A stretch of DNA of 64,000 bases. Origin: Pyrus communis (Eukaryota; Streptophyta; Magnoliopsida; Rosales; Rosaceae). The translations under genes were made by a program, and so were the position numbers. Positions 42,815 through 53,220 of this stretch are shown in pieces. The stretch is taken from positions 23,224,428 through 23,288,427 of the forward strand of contig NC_084803.1 of assembly GCF_963583255.1 (NCBI RefSeq), read 5' to 3'. Under the pieces are notes generated by a model. The model saw only the letters and a list, made by a program, of their open reading frames with translations, ran no database searches and was not told where the DNA came from. How positions within the stretch are numbered: the first letter of the stretch is position 1; each line of letters starts with the position of its first letter.

Positions 42815-44987
42815 TGACACACCCCGACTGAGATTAGGGCATGCTGACCGTCACGTGGAAGTGACGTAACCATGTGCATAGTGCGGAAGCTAAGAAATAA
42901 TAATAAAAGTATGAATAAATAAAAACCAAGCTATACACTGCGTAAAAAACATACATGTGCAAGCGTAAGTGTGAAAAACAATGTTCAGAGCACGGAAGAC
43001 CTAGTGCAGTCCGGGAGAAACAACACTAAATAAACACACCCAAATGTGGTCTTACACTGGTGATAATCTGTCAGATAAGCCGAGAAATCCTCTGGGGAGC
43101 CACCAAAAGTGCTAGCCAAACTAGAACCTGGAGGGGCGCAAAACAGAAAGCGTGAGTGGGTAAAAACAAAGTTTTTCAAAAATCATTTCATAAACAAAGT
43201 TCTAATGCCTCGCCGTAAAACCTGTATACTTCCTAGAAAATATAACATATACGTATATATAAGTCATACTCAGAAATATGTCATGTCAAATGCCTCTAAA
43301 TAAAATGCAAGTACTCAAGTAATGCCAATCAATGCCATGTAATCTGTCAGCCGGAGTCACCTAACGTGACCTGTATGGCTGAATTTAGAGCTCAAATCTC
43401 CAACTCACTAACTACACCTGCACATGAGTCGGAACCACCTAAAGTGGTCTGTACGACAGGACTGCGTGTAAATAAGTACGCTAAAGTGCTACGATCACGT
43501 GAAGACTGGGCGAATAATCGCGGGTCACCTATGAGTTGGAACCACCTGAAGTGGTCTGTACGACTTTAGGTGCGGGAGGTGAACATCACGTGAAGGACTG
43601 TGCCCAACTCTGGGCGGGAGCACTAACACCGGGGGTACAAGTTATGAGCTCTCTATGCATCTCATATCACCACTAAGCATAAACATAAACCATAACTTAC
43701 CTGGCACTTACCTATGCGTCTGCAGCACCAAACATATGTATATATGCAACTAATAATGCATAATTAAACGGGCAAACATAATGCATGGCATATAAACGTA
43801 TAAACATTTCATTTCACTTTCTGGGAAAAACACAAGTATATAGGTATATATGGAAAACCAAAAGCCCACTCACTGGTATGTAGAAGGGTCGTAACCCCCT
43901 TGCCTCGAGTGACTGCACTCGTCCTTGGGATAGGTCTTACCTATATGTGAAACAACTATAAAAACGTTAATTTGAAAGCACATAACCAACATTACAAAAT
44001 AACTTCTCATATAATGCTCAAATGAGGTGTATGAATACACCAACGTGATCTACTCAACCACACGAACATTCCCATATTTTTAAAATAATTTTCTGAGACT
44101 GCACGCGCCCCCACGTGCCGTCCAAGGCACGACCACACGCGCCGGCCAAGGCATGGACACACGCTCCGCCCATGCGCAGGCACGTGTCTCGCAAACTGAC
44201 GGCGTCAGTTAACACCGTCAGGAATATTCCGTTAAGTCTAACAGATTCCGTTAATGCCGTTAGGAATATTTCGTCCAAACTGACGGAATATTCCGTCATC
44301 TTCTCCAGCCAAACTCCGACGCCGTTGCCGTCGCCGAAAAACCGAGAAAACTTCCAAACTTCGTATCTCACTCGTTTTTCACCTAAATTTCACAAAATTG
44401 GTACCAAAATGAAGCTTACAACTAGAGGAACAAATCCTTACCACTTTCAAGCACTAAAACCAACGGAATCTAGTCGGGAAAACTCCACCAAATCCGGCCA
44501 AACCTGCAACTCACGATCCCGACGTCCAAAACATTCAAACGAACCACCCCGAGCCTCCTAATGACCTCACCAAGCTTTCTACAAGCTTGAAATTCCCAAA
44601 AACACAAGAATTAGTGTGTGCATGAACAGTACCCCGATTTACACCTCTTGGGTTCGACGTGAAAATGAAGGTTCCCTTACCTGAAATGGGTATGGTTGAA
44701 ATCCTAAGGACCTCACGAGCACAAATATGTAGTTTGTTTCCTCGATCTACCACGTTTTCGAGTGATTGAGTCCTTGTGCGTACATATGGTGAGAAAAGAG
44801 AGAAAGAGACAGAGACAGAGACAGATACGGGATAGGGCAGAGAGAGAGAGAAATGAGTGTGGGTGTGTGTGTGGTCCAAAATCAACCAACCAAATTCCAA
44901 AAACGACCACACAATGAAACGAACATACTAGGGACAAAACCGTCATTTCACCCCTACTGTACGAAAAGTCCGGGACAGGCTGTCACA
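42815..44987 (-). repeat. Solo Ty3/gypsy LTR with perfect TTTTA target duplication
   Basis: 2173 bp. On the minus strand it starts TGTGACAGCCTGTCCCGGAC and ends GGGGTGTGTCA. The duplicated target TTTTA is at 42810-42814 and 44988-44992. The start resembles LTRs of plant chromovirus-type gypsy elements. There is no primer site, polypurine tract or coding sequence, so it is a product of LTR-LTR recombination. Internal features are imperfect palindromes CCACCT(A/G)AAGTGG (43435-43560), three GGAATATTCC-like motifs (44221-44294) and a CT/AG-rich stretch (44790-44870). Frames such as 44115-44561 inside it are not genes. Confidence 0.92.
44221..44294 (-). promoter_or_regulatory. Three heat-shock-element-like palindromes in the solo LTR
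   Basis: GGAATATTCC (44221-44230), GGAATATTTC (44263-44272) and GGAATATTCC (44285-44294) each fit nGAAnnTTCn, and each borders a CCGT(T/C)A-type repeat. They lie about 0.7 kb downstream of the LTR start in transcription direction. Function is inferred only from the motif. Confidence 0.4.
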
Positions 44988-45330
44988 TTTTATATAGAAA
45001 ACAAAGGGTACATTTTATATTAAAAAAAAACAATGGTACATTTTAGATTAAAAAATAAATAGATTTTATATTAAAAAATGGTACATTTTGAATAAAAAAT
45101 GGTGCATACAAAAAAATAGGGATACATTTTACATATAACAAAGTGGTACATTTGTAAAAAAAGAAATGGGTACATTAAAAATAACTTATGGGTACAAATA
45201 AAAGGTAAAAAAAAATTATGAGTACAAATTAAAATTTAAAAGAAAATTTGTACAATTTAAAAAATGATTGCAAATTAAAAATGGGTACAAACTAGAAATA
45301 GAAATATATGATAAAAAAATTTGGCCATAA
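44988..45330 (+). repeat. Degenerate GGTACATTTTA minisatellite
   Basis: GGTACATTTTA followed by an A/T-rich spacer of about 20-30 bases recurs roughly ten times, decaying to GGGTACAAA. The same motif precedes the solo LTR at 42720-42814, so the LTR landed inside the array. Confidence 0.8.
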
Positions 45331-45803
45331 ATATAATATATCAAATGTAACGTTTCTAACACTAAATGAATATGAATATATTTAAAAATAAAACTTAATT
45401 ATCTTGACATGTAAATATTTTGTTTTTGAATAATTAATGGCGTTTATTAAAACCAAAGGACCTTGATCAAAATTTGAAAAAGAATAAGATTTTAATCAAT
45501 GGAGTATAAAAAATAAGGATGAGAACCTAATTTCTCCTTCTGATAAATTAGTGTATGGTTTGTATTAAAAAAGAATTTTCATTTTAATTAGAACTGCATT
45601 AAATTTGCATGTGATAGGTGCACTGAATTCTCGTAAATCCAGAAAAGGAAATTTTCTTCTTTCGTTGGAATTAAATCAATCGATTGAGGATAATTACAAT
45701 TCACATAAATGAGATTACACATTGACAGCCCCATACTGACTGGCTCAAGACAACTTTTTTTGCCAGAAACAAACAGTTCATAACGCATATAACCCGTTCC
45801 AAA

Positions 45804-45841
<38 letters not shown>

Positions 45842-45862
45842 TGCGTGTGTGTTAGAGTTGTG
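45331..45862 (+). promoter_or_regulatory. Upstream region of the phytocyanin gene with GA repeat
   Basis: AT-rich until about 45700. A GA microsatellite of about 15 units (45809-45838) followed by GTGTGCGTGTGTGT ends 10 bp before the start codon, so it is probably in the 5' leader. GA runs are known binding sites of plant BBR/BPC factors. No clear TATA box is seen. Confidence 0.5.
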
Positions 45863-47511
45863 ATGATGGAGCGTTTCGGTTTTGGTTTTGGCCTGACTCG
45901 TCTGAGATCGAGGGTCGCAGTGCCGGTGTGGCTGGCAATAGTAGCGGTGATGATAACAATGAGAGCAGCGGCCAAGGTCAGCAGACATGACGTCGGAGGA
46001 AGCAAGATTAATTGGAAACCAGGCGTTAACCTCTCAGACTGGTCTTCTCATGAAACATTTTACGTTGGTGATGGGCTCTGTAAGTACTACTACTGATCTA
46101 CTATTTTTTAAAATTTATTTCTCTTTCTTAATATATCATCATCATCATCATCATCATCGTCAATCTTTTCCTAGGAAAACTATAATTAATTTAATAATTA
46201 ACAAGGTGTTCTTAAAGCTATATATCTCATATCCCTTGAGCCTTATGTTCCCTTTTTCTCTGGCTTTGCAGTTTGAAGATTAAAAAAACAAAAACATTTA
46301 GAATTGAGAAGGTCATTTTTCTGCAGAAATCATCATCATCATCGTCAATCTTTTCCTAGGAAAACTATAATTAATTTAATAATTAACAAGGTGTTCTTAA
46401 AGCTATATATGTCATATCCCTTGGCCTTATGTTCCCTTTTTCTCTGGCTTTGCAGTTTGAAGATTAAAAAACCAAAAACATTTAGAATTGAGAAGGTCAT
46501 TTTTCTGCAGAAACAGACTTAACAGTTGTATTTTCTTTAATTTGTATAACTTCTTTTTTTCTCGGCCTAAAGTCATTTTTCTTGAGAAAAAGCTTGGCGT
46601 TTACATTTGGAGAAGGAATGAATTGGCGAATTTAGAAATACGGAAAGGAAAGGAAATCCGCGGTTGATTTGATTTTTGATTTTTTATTTTTAGGTACTTT
46701 AAAGGATTTCAAGAGGAAACTTGTACTTTCACAATTTCTTATGTGTCAGTAAACATAAGAAATGTGAAGAGTAAAGAATTACCCCTATTTTACACAACAA
46801 ACCTCAAGAATCAAAACGATTTAATTATTGCTCTTATAAGTAAACATGTCTTCTAAATTAGGTCGATCCTAAGCTTTCGGGAGCCGATATGAATTCTTAA
46901 AACAGAATTAGATATTCTTTACCGCCCACACAATTCGAGATTTAGAAATTGTTGATCCTTATGGAATGAGGAGATATCGCAAGTTAGTTGGTTTTTTATT
47001 TTTTATTCCCTTAAATTTGGCATAAAAGGGAGGGATTTAATCCCTACCCATTAATCCCTTCAATTTATGAAAAAGTTAAGATAAATTTGGTGTGAAGATG
47101 TCTGTCCAGTGTATTCATATGAAAACATAGAATACAAATAGAGGATGTTATTTTTAAGAAATAATTTGGTATCATGTTTAATTGTTATTAGATTTTGGAT
47201 ACGAAAAGCACAGATTTAATGTACTGGAAGTGAACGAGACAAATTATGAGAACTGCATCGACACCGGCTTCATTAAAAACATAACAGGTGGTGCGGGACG
47301 CGATGTCTTCATACTCACACAAGCAAAAATATATTACTTCCTCAGCAGTGGCGGGTATTGCTTTGGAGGCTTGAAGGTTTCCGTCAACGTCCTCCAACAA
47401 CTTCCGCCCACCCCGCCTCCTAATTCACCTTCAAGTGGTGCTAGTAGTTCTGCTTCTCCTACTTCTGTAGTACTGCTCTTGCTCGTCTCTCTAATTACGT
47501 ATCTCTACTAG
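45863..47511 (+). CDS. Early-nodulin-like phytocyanin, GPI-anchored
   Basis: Two exons, 45863-46079 and 47192-47511, split within a Tyr codon (CTCT|GTAAGT ... TATTAG|AT), giving 178 residues. The start is the first of two adjacent ATGs. Residues about 18-38 (VAVPVWLAIVAVMITMRAAA) are a signal peptide. The plastocyanin-like domain runs about 40-150 (HDVGGSKINWKPGVNLSDW, YFGYEKHRFNVLEV, NYENCIDTG, YYFLSSGGYCFGGLKVSV). The two domain cysteines fit the conserved disulphide. The copper-ligand Cys and His are not in their usual places, as in early-nodulin-like proteins, so copper binding is unlikely. A Pro/Ser-rich stretch and a hydrophobic tail (VVLLLLVSLITYLY) fit a GPI-anchored cell-surface protein. 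The split after about residue 72 is the usual intron position in this family. Confidence 0.92.
46143..46513 (+). repeat. 185-bp tandem duplication inside the phytocyanin intron
   Basis: Two copies (about 46143-46327 and 46328-46513) each begin with an ATC microsatellite and contain GTCAATCTTTTCCTAGGAAA and TGGCTTTGCAGTTTGAAGAT, ending TTTTTCTGCAGAA. Each copy includes two CAG acceptor-like sites after pyrimidine-rich tracts, well before the real acceptor at 47191. Confidence 0.88.
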
Positions 47512-47783
47512 TTTGTTCACATATAGCTAGCTAGCTCCGCTTAACCCAATCGGGATTGTTGTCTACTTCATCTCGGCATATGAAATCATTAGGGTTTAAT
47601 TTGTTATTTTTTGGACAGTGAATTTATTGTTTAATGCTTGCAGAGACTTGTATTTATTTATTCTTCTAATTTGTTTCACTTGATAATGGAGAACATATCG
47701 GGAGATAGGGAAGAACCTACATTGTCGTCCAAAGGGGCGTCCTGAATAAAATTACGGCATCTCAAAACATTTTAGAACAATTA
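47512..47783 (+). other. 3' flank of the phytocyanin gene
   Basis: Probably 3' untranslated sequence followed by intergenic DNA. No frame or repeat is seen up to the target duplication of the Mutator-like element (GAACAATTA, 47775-47783). Confidence 0.5.
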
Positions 47784-48974
47784 GGGTAAATTACACAAAA
47801 CTATCTCAACTATTGGATTAGTCACAGTTTCATACCCCATTTTTAAAAAATGTCAATGTCATACCTCATTTACGAATTTATTACAATTTCATACATTCCG
47901 TCAGTTGTTTGTCAATTTCTCCGTTCAATGCTCACATGGCTTGAGGTGGGACCCACTTTCTATTAAAAAATTAATTAAATATTAAAAAATAAAAAAAAAA
48001 CCAAAAAAACAATAAAAAACCAACCCTTCTGCGGTTCTTCCCTATCCACCCATGTCCCCCCCAACCTTCCTTCACCACCCCACTGCCGCCTCTCTTCCTC
48101 CATCTTCACCACACCACTGCTACTTAATCTCTTTTCCTGAGCCACCAACGCACCAACCTCGAGTGAACTAGGAAGATCCTTGATGGCGCGCGAAGCCACC
48201 TCCTGGATCACCGTAGTCTCCTTCTTCAACTCGGACCCGAACTCCTCGAGATCGTGACGGTAGTTCTGGATGACAGACTCGGACATTGTTGCAAATTAGA
48301 TCTCTGAAGCTCCACGCCCCGATGCCGTAATTCGGACGCGAACTATGGTCCAGTTCCCAGTTCGGGTTAGGGTGGATGTCGTCGTTTTGGGCGTTTGGGT
48401 GCAAATCGTTGGAGGGAATGGGGTTGTCAGAGAAGACTGACTTGAAGAAATCCATGGGTGCAAATCGTTTTCGGTTTTTGTTTAGCAGAACCTTGGGATA
48501 AGATTTGGAAGGAGGTGAAGGTTTGGGTGTAAGATCAGAGGAGAGAGGAGAGAAGGGTAGATGTAGAATCGAATTGGGAAGATAGAGTGATGAGGGAGAT
48601 GAGAGTGACGGTGTAGTCGGAGATTGGCTTCAACGGTGAAGTGGATTGAGAGTGGGCGGTGAGGTAAGAGAGGAAGGTTGGGTAGGACACGGTGGATAGA
48701 AGGTAGGAAGGTGATGGGTGTGGGTTTGGTTTTTTGGTTTTTTTTTTTTAAATTTTAATTCTTAATATTTAGTTAATATTTAATTAATTTTTTAATAGAG
48801 AGTGGGTCCCGCCTTAAGCCACGTCAGCATTTAACAGAGGAATTGACAGACAACTGACGGACGGTATGAAATTGTAATAAATTCGTAGATGACGTATGAC
48901 ATTGACATTTTTTAAAGATGAGGTATGAAACTGTGACTGGCCCAATAGTTAAGGTAGTTTTATGTAATTTACCC
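47784..48974. mobile_element. Pack-MULE-like Mutator element carrying a BSD-gene fragment
   Basis: 1191 bp with inverted repeats of about 215 bp (GGGTAAATTACACAAAACTA at the left; GGGTAAATTACATAAAACTA as reverse complement of the right). It is flanked by the perfect 9-bp duplication GAACAATTA (47775-47783, 48975-48983). Long inverted repeats and 9-bp duplications define Mutator-like elements. The GC-richer interior (48000-48720) has no transposase but holds part of a host gene on the minus strand, which defines a Pack-MULE. It stands about 270 bp downstream of the phytocyanin stop. Confidence 0.9.
48120..48455 (-). pseudogene. N-terminal fragment of a BSD-domain-type protein gene
   Basis: On the minus strand an ATG at 48455 opens MDFFKSVFSDNPIPSNDL, a start I associate with plant BSD-domain-containing proteins. 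It continues to GIGAWSFRDLIC. After a one-base frame change near 48286 it goes on as MSESVIQNYRHDLEEFG, ELKKETTVIQEVASRAIKDL and SLEVGALVAQE, also family-like. The BSD domain itself, which should follow, is missing, and the sequence then runs into the left inverted repeat. A pyrimidine-rich stretch upstream (48480-48720) may be the captured leader or promoter. No intron is apparent within the captured part. It cannot make the full protein. Confidence 0.65.
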
Positions 48975-49099
48975 GAACAATTACTATTAACCGCAAACGT
49001 TAGCGAGTCTGTCAGCCTCTCTTTTTTATTTGGCTGTCTGGTTAATTGTGAGACCAATGAAAGAATAATCATTTTCATTGATACAATAACAAACCCCAA

Positions 49100-50260
49100 G
49101 AAAGGAGAGGTGATGCAAATTCAACAAGTGATAAGAGCCCAACTACCAGAAGCTGATGTAGAAAGGAACCAAAAAGAAAGCTGAGGAGAAGTTAGAGGTG
49201 GACCGAGCTACAACACTCATAGGATTTATCTCTATCCAACAACTGCAAGAGATGATCACGAGCACAATCAAGGTATAATACGAAGAAAGCTTGCATGATT
49301 CTGTGCTTTATTCAAAGCCCTACTCTAAGAAGATTGACGCCTTGAGGATGCCAAGGGGTTATCAACCACCCAAATTCATGCAATTTGATGGAAAGGGCAA
49401 TCCTAAACAACATATTGGCTATTTCATTAAAACCTGCAACAATGTTGGGACGAAGGGAAACTACCTTGTCAAGCAGTTCGTGTGCTCGCTAAAAGGTAAT
49501 GCCTATGACTAGTACACCGACCTCGAGCCCGAGTCTATCAATAATTGGGACTAGCTTGAAAGGGAATTCCTCAACTGCTTTTACAACACTTGCCGCACCG
49601 TAAGCATGATGAAGCTGACGAGTACAAAACAATGGAAGTGTGACCCTATCATCAACTACATCAATAAATGGCATTCATTAAGTTTGGATTGCAAAGCTCA
49701 GCTTCGTGAAACCTCTGCCATTGAGTCCTCCAAGGTAAAAATCTGAGAACATTTGAGGAGTTGGCAACTCGTTCCCACAACATGGAACTGAGTATCGCCA
49801 ATCATGGGAAAAAGGAGTCGATCACCTACTTTAAGAATGATAAGGTGTTCGTCCAAAAGGTAGACAAGACTGGGAAGAAGCCTGCCAAGGAAGCTTTTAC
49901 CGTGCATATTATCCCCATCAAGACCTCTTATGCACCCATCAAGATTTCCTCCAAGAAAAAAACGAAGGAAGTGAAGAGAGACGAGCCTTATCGCACTCAA
50001 GACAGGTACAAAAACACCTTAAGGGAACTAGAGCAGAATACGTACCCTTTTCTTGACTCCAACATGGCTGCAATGTTGGATGACTTACTGGAAAAGAAGG
50101 TGATCGAGTTACCCGAATGCAAGTGCCCCAAAGGGATGAATCGCGTTAACAATCCTAGGTACTACAAATACCTTCATATCGTGGGTCATCTTGTTCGCAA
50201 GTGCTTCGTTCTTAAGGAGTTCATCATGAAGCTAGCACAATAAGGGCAAATTGAACTCGA
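49100..50260 (+). pseudogene. Gypsy gag remnant
   Basis: 49291-49512 carries MPRGYQPPKFMQFDGKGNPK and FVCSLKGNAYD, typical of the Tat-type gag capsid. The following 49513-49760 continues in other frames (DLEPESINNW, REFLNCFYNTC). 49761-50243 carries ATRSHNMELSIANHGKK and ends with the region LDDLLEKKVIELPECKCP. Several stops interrupt it. Confidence 0.85.
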
Positions 50261-50498
50261 CCTCGAATACAGGGTCGCAGCACACATTACTACAATCATG
50301 CTTGGATCATTTAATCTTGTACCTCTCCAAGTGACGCATGCTCATTCCCGTCCATGATCAAGCCACACGGCACCTTCTGTACAACTATCACTAAGGGCAA
50401 GCGACCGAAACACACCTACTGCCAATGAAGAAGGGTAGACATTGGTGACTTACAAAATGACAAGGAAGCCAACATCATAAGAAGCCACACAACCAAAG

Positions 50499-51574
50499 AT
50501 GGAGCAAGGGAGAAAGCACTACCGTCGCAACAATATGAAGCCCAAAATGAGTGTAAGAACTATCAAGCCAACATACGCTGAGGAACCTATGGAGGAAGAG
50601 CCACGTATTCCTGTCTCATTGCATGAGTACTTCCCGAAGAACTACTTCCAACAGTGCACTGCCGCTGCCTATAACATGGTTGAAGTAGAGATAGAAGAGC
50701 CCTCAAAAAGCAAAGTTGTTGCCGTCGAGAAGCAAAAGACCCTCATGCTCGAAGAAAGCCTGCTGACACACTTTAGCATCAATGAAGCCTTATGATTGAT
50801 TGAGGAAATGCGAAAAGCACTAGTAGCAGTCTTGGCAAGTCCCGATGACCACAAAGTGCAAGAAAGCAAAAATGAAGGCTTGAAACTTCAGCCACACGAG
50901 TATGCCACAAGTTGTACTGCCCATGATGCAATCAACTTCACTGACAAAGACTTGCTACTGAGATGAAAGCCTCATAATCGTCCTCTCTTCGTATTTGGGT
51001 ATGTAAGGGAGTGCAAAACCGACTGCATGTTTGTGGATGGTGGATCGGCCATAGATGTCATGCCAAAGTTAACAATGACCACAATCGACATCAAGGTGGA
51101 TGAACTATCCCGAAGTCACCTTCTAATTCAGGGTTTTAACCAAGGAGGACAAAGAGCAATAGGTATGATGCGAGTTGAGATGACCATTGGCGAACATAAG
51201 TTAAGTATGTTATTCCATGTGATTAACACAAAAATTTCCTATAGCTTGCTCTTATGAAGGCCTCAGATCCACAAGAATGAAGTGGTGCTATCCACCCTCC
51301 ACTAATGCTTAAAATTATACTAAGAATGAGTGAAGTGATACAAGGTGACACCAAGCCATTCATCAAAGCCAAATCATACTTTGCAAATGCCAAGTTTTAC
51401 ATGGATGAATACACAGTGCCTGAAGCTCTTCCAAAAGAGATCAAATCCACAGGCAAAGCTACACCTAAGAAACAAAAGCGGCAAACCGTGCCCAAGAAAC
51501 AAGAAGAGGAAGTCGTGCCATCTTTAAGCAAAAATGATGATGAGTTTGCTAAGCCCACAACAATCAAAGTATAA
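50499..51574 (+). pseudogene. Gypsy protease region remnant
   Basis: 50499-50795 is the linker between gag and protease (LHEYFPKNYFQQ). 51027-51257 carries the aspartic protease: CMFVDGGSAIDVMPK with DGG at the catalytic position, then LIQGFNQGGQRAIGMM and FHVINTKISYSLLL. 51305-51574 is the protease-RT linker (DTKPFIKAKSYFANAKFYMD). Stops lie between the frames. Confidence 0.88.
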
Positions 51575-51833
51575 CACCCTCAAAATGACCAAACAGCCCA
51601 CAACAATCAAATAAAGTATAACACCCTTAAAAGGACCAAACACACCCGTCTTCCGGTACGTCCCCATATCAAGAATAAAGAATGGACAATTCCCGTTCGA
51701 AACTGGAACAAGCAAAGCCGACACACAACTGCAAAAGGACAATGTAAAACTACTTAAGACAAATGCAATTTTACCTCTGACAAAGCTAGGCAATGCTAAA
51801 GTATCAAAACCACTACAAGGTTTCGTAAAACCC

Positions 51834-53220
51834 TTGCCAAAAGGGGTGGAACCAAGCTCTCTTCCAACCAAGATGACTGAAGAAGGTTTTGACCCAAACG
51901 CCTACAAACTCATATTAAAAAAAAAGGTTTCACTGCTACAAGGTAATGCCATTTGGCTTGAAGGACGCTGGGGCTACATATCAATGTGCAATGCAGAAGA
52001 TCTTCAACCACATGCTACACAAAAACGTAGAATGCTACATAGACGACGTAGTTGTCAAGACCAAGAAGAGATTCGATCACTTGAAGGATTTATGAATAGG
52101 TGTTCAACAAACTACGACACTGCAACCTCAAGATGAACCTATTAAAGTGTCCATTTAGTGTCACCTCTGGGAATTTCATCAGCTTCATTGTTAAGCACAG
52201 TGGCATTGAAGTAGACCAATCAAAGATCAAGGCCATTCAAAGCATGCCTGAGCCAAGAAACTTACATGAGTTTAAAAGTCTACAAAGGCGGTTAGCCTTC
52301 ATTAGACACTTCATCTCCAACCTTGCTGGATGTTGTCAACCCTTCAGTCGACTTATAAAGAGGATGCTTCATTCATATGGGATGACGTCTGCCGCAATGC
52401 CTTCGAGAGCATAAATTAGTACCTGGCAAGCCCACCTATCTTAAGAGCACTCGTGCCTGGAAAACCACTCATCCTATACATTGTTACACAAGAAAGTTCC
52501 ATTGGAGCACTCTTGGCACAAGAAAATGAAGACCAAAAGGAAAGAGCACTCTATTACCTAAGTAGAACCCTCACTAATGTCGAGCTCAACTACTCACTGA
52601 TCAAGAAGATGTGCCTTGCCCTAGTCTTTGCCATCTTAAAGCTAAAACACTACATGCATGCTTACATTATCCACTTGGTTGCTAAAACTGACCCAGTCAA
52701 ATACGTCATGTCTAAACCAGTTTTGACAGGGTAACTAGCTAAATGGGCTTTGTTTCTTAATCAGTATGAGATCATCTATGTCTTGGCTAAAGCCGTCAAG
52801 GGACAAGCTCTAGCAGACTTCCTTACCGATCATCCAATCCTAGCCGATTGGAAAATCTTAAACGATTTACTTGACGAGGAGGAGGTGTTCTACGTAAACA
52901 TCTTCTCGACATGGACGATGTTCTTTGATAGATCTACACGAGTAGACGGAGCGGGGGCAGGAGTAGTGTTCATGTCCCCACAAAGACAAGTATTACCCTA
53001 TTCCTTCTGACTAAGCTTGCTATGCTCCAACAACATCGTTGAGTACCAAGCACTGTTCATTGGACTCTAAATGGCGATCAATGTGGAAATCATAATGCCA
53101 GAAGTGTATGGCGACTCTAAGCTCATAATTAATCAACTTTTGCCTGAATATGAAATGAGGAAAGATGATTTCGTCCTATACTTCCGGTTAGCAACTCAAC
53201 TACTATAAAAGTTCAAGGCC
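51834..53220 (+). pseudogene. Gypsy RT (internally deleted) and RNase H remnant
   Basis: 51834-51930 is the RT N-terminal linker. At about 51943 it jumps to the palm in another frame: MPFGLKDAGATYQCAMQKI, NVECYIDDVVVKTKKRF with the YIDD active site, ending at a stop near 52094. Some 130 codons of RT fingers and palm are missing. 52100-52414 gives the RT thumb/connection (KHSGIEVDQSKIKAIQSMPE). 52453-52734 gives the RNase H start (GALLAQENEDQKERALYYLS). 52750-53010 gives VKGQALADFLTDHP and the second RNase H-like module (MFFDRSTRVDGAGAGVVF), a double arrangement typical of the Tat lineage. Confidence 0.87.

Noticed and set aside
44115..44561. 148-residue forward frame
   Set aside because: Lies wholly inside the solo gypsy LTR with exact TTTTA flanks; no domain motif, and composition follows the LTR repeats.
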